From: Actinomycetota bacterium
Lineage (GTDB): Bacteria > Actinomycetota > Actinomycetes > Mycobacteriales > Jatrophihabitantaceae
Assembly (NCBI GenBank): GCA_019241805.1
Contig: JAFAWL010000353.1
Coordinates: 1 to 6,850, forward strand
Length of the DNA: 6,850 nucleotides
Reading direction: 5' to 3'
In this document: piece after piece, positions 6,479 to 6,850 of the stretch
Position numbering within the stretch: the stretch's first letter is position 1
Layout: the number at the start of each line of letters is the position of its first letter
Made by a program: the position numbers and the translations under genes
The notes under the pieces: model-generated
What the model saw: the letters and a program-made list of their open reading frames with translations, nothing else
What the model was told of the DNA's origin: nothing
Databases searched by the model: none

Positions 6479-6814
6479 GTGGCGTTGTTTCGTCGTCGGT
6501 CACGGCCAGGCACCGTGCGCACTGCCAATTCTGCCGATACCGACCACCTGACTGCATTTGCAACCACCCGAAGCGGCGTGGAGGGCTATGTGGAACCGCG
6601 GACGGCCGTTACCGAGACGACACTGGTGCTGGTTGCTGCAACCGGCGAGTGGACGCGCCGTCGGGTCGGCGGGGAACACGGTGCAGCCACGTTCGCCCGC
6701 AAACACGGCATCCCCCTTTACGAGGTGGCCAAGGTCGGATATCCGCAGCGCATGCGTGACTGGACCGAGCAGCGAAAGCGGGCCGGCGAGGTCGGACCGC
6801 CGTCGAGTCGCTGA
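6479..6814 (+). CDS. Conserved actinobacterial protein of unknown function (111 aa)
   Basis: A small soluble protein with no signal peptide or membrane segment. It opens with a basic stretch MALFRRRSR (1-9), then a variable region, then a likely conserved core: GVEGYVEPRTAVTETTLVL (33-51), GEWTRRRV (57-64), and a C-terminal FARKHGIPLYEVAKVGYPQRMRDW (72-95), followed by a polar tail. I recall similar small proteins in other actinomycetes, some loosely called oxidoreductase, but I see no cofactor or catalytic motif and assign no function. The alternating hydrophobic strand TLVLVA and the WTRRRV segment suggest a small alpha/beta fold. Start: GTG at 6479 with a near-perfect Shine-Dalgarno. Divergent from lpd across 202 bp. 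Its stop codon is also the first three bases of a 16-bp tandem repeat. Confidence 0.82.
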   Translation: MALFRRRSRPGTVRTANSADTDHLTAFATTRSGVEGYVEPRTAVTETTLVLVAATGEWTRRRVGGEHGAATFARKHGIPLYEVAKVGYPQRMRDWTEQRKRAGEVGPPSSR

Positions 6815-6850
6815 ACGACGCTGTCTGTGAACGACCCTGTCTGTGAACGA
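6812..6850. repeat. 16-bp tandem repeat, continues past the right edge
   Basis: The unit TGAACGACSCTGTCTG (S = G or C) occurs at 6812-6827 and 6828-6843, with a third copy started at 6844-6850 when the window ends. The two complete units differ at one base. The first three bases are the stop codon of the upstream 111-residue gene. Copy number cannot be known from this window. Confidence 0.85.

Overview
The window reads as chromosomal DNA from a high-GC actinomycete. Codons mostly end in G or C, GTG starts are used, Shine-Dalgarno sites are clear, and the lpd - sucB/dlaT - TIGR01777 gene string is a known actinobacterial arrangement. The genus cannot be named from the sequence alone.

Layout, left to right. 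(1) A peptidase E-like (family S51) gene on the minus strand is cut by the left edge. (2) Divergent from it, on the plus strand, is a 598-residue membrane-anchored Ser/Thr protein kinase with an extracytoplasmic domain. (3) The kinase ends 9 bp from the end of a convergent minus-strand run read right to left: lpd (dihydrolipoyl dehydrogenase, E3), sucB/dlaT (lipoylated E2 acyltransferase) and a TIGR01777-family NAD(P)-binding epimerase-like gene. (4) Right of lpd is a 202-bp divergent intergenic region, then a 111-residue actinobacterial protein of unknown function on the plus strand. (5) The last 39 bases are the start of a 16-bp tandem repeat that begins in the stop codon of that small gene and runs off the window.

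Functionally, lpd and sucB encode the E3 and E2 parts of the 2-oxoacid dehydrogenase machinery. The E2 is named SucB by family. In relatives such as Mycobacterium and Corynebacterium it serves pyruvate dehydrogenase (DlaT/AceF), because 2-oxoglutarate dehydrogenase carries its own E2-like domain. The TIGR01777 gene is 13 bp downstream of sucB and almost certainly co-transcribed. In many relatives lipB and lipA follow it; here the convergent kinase occupies that place.

This is mostly ordinary housekeeping DNA, and I find no convincing new multi-gene system. The points most worth a second look are non-coding: a duplicated GC-rich hairpin between lpd and sucB, the tandem repeat at the right edge, and an inverted repeat at the kinase/epimerase convergent junction. 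The atypical kinase and the uncharacterised 111-residue protein are the most interesting proteins.
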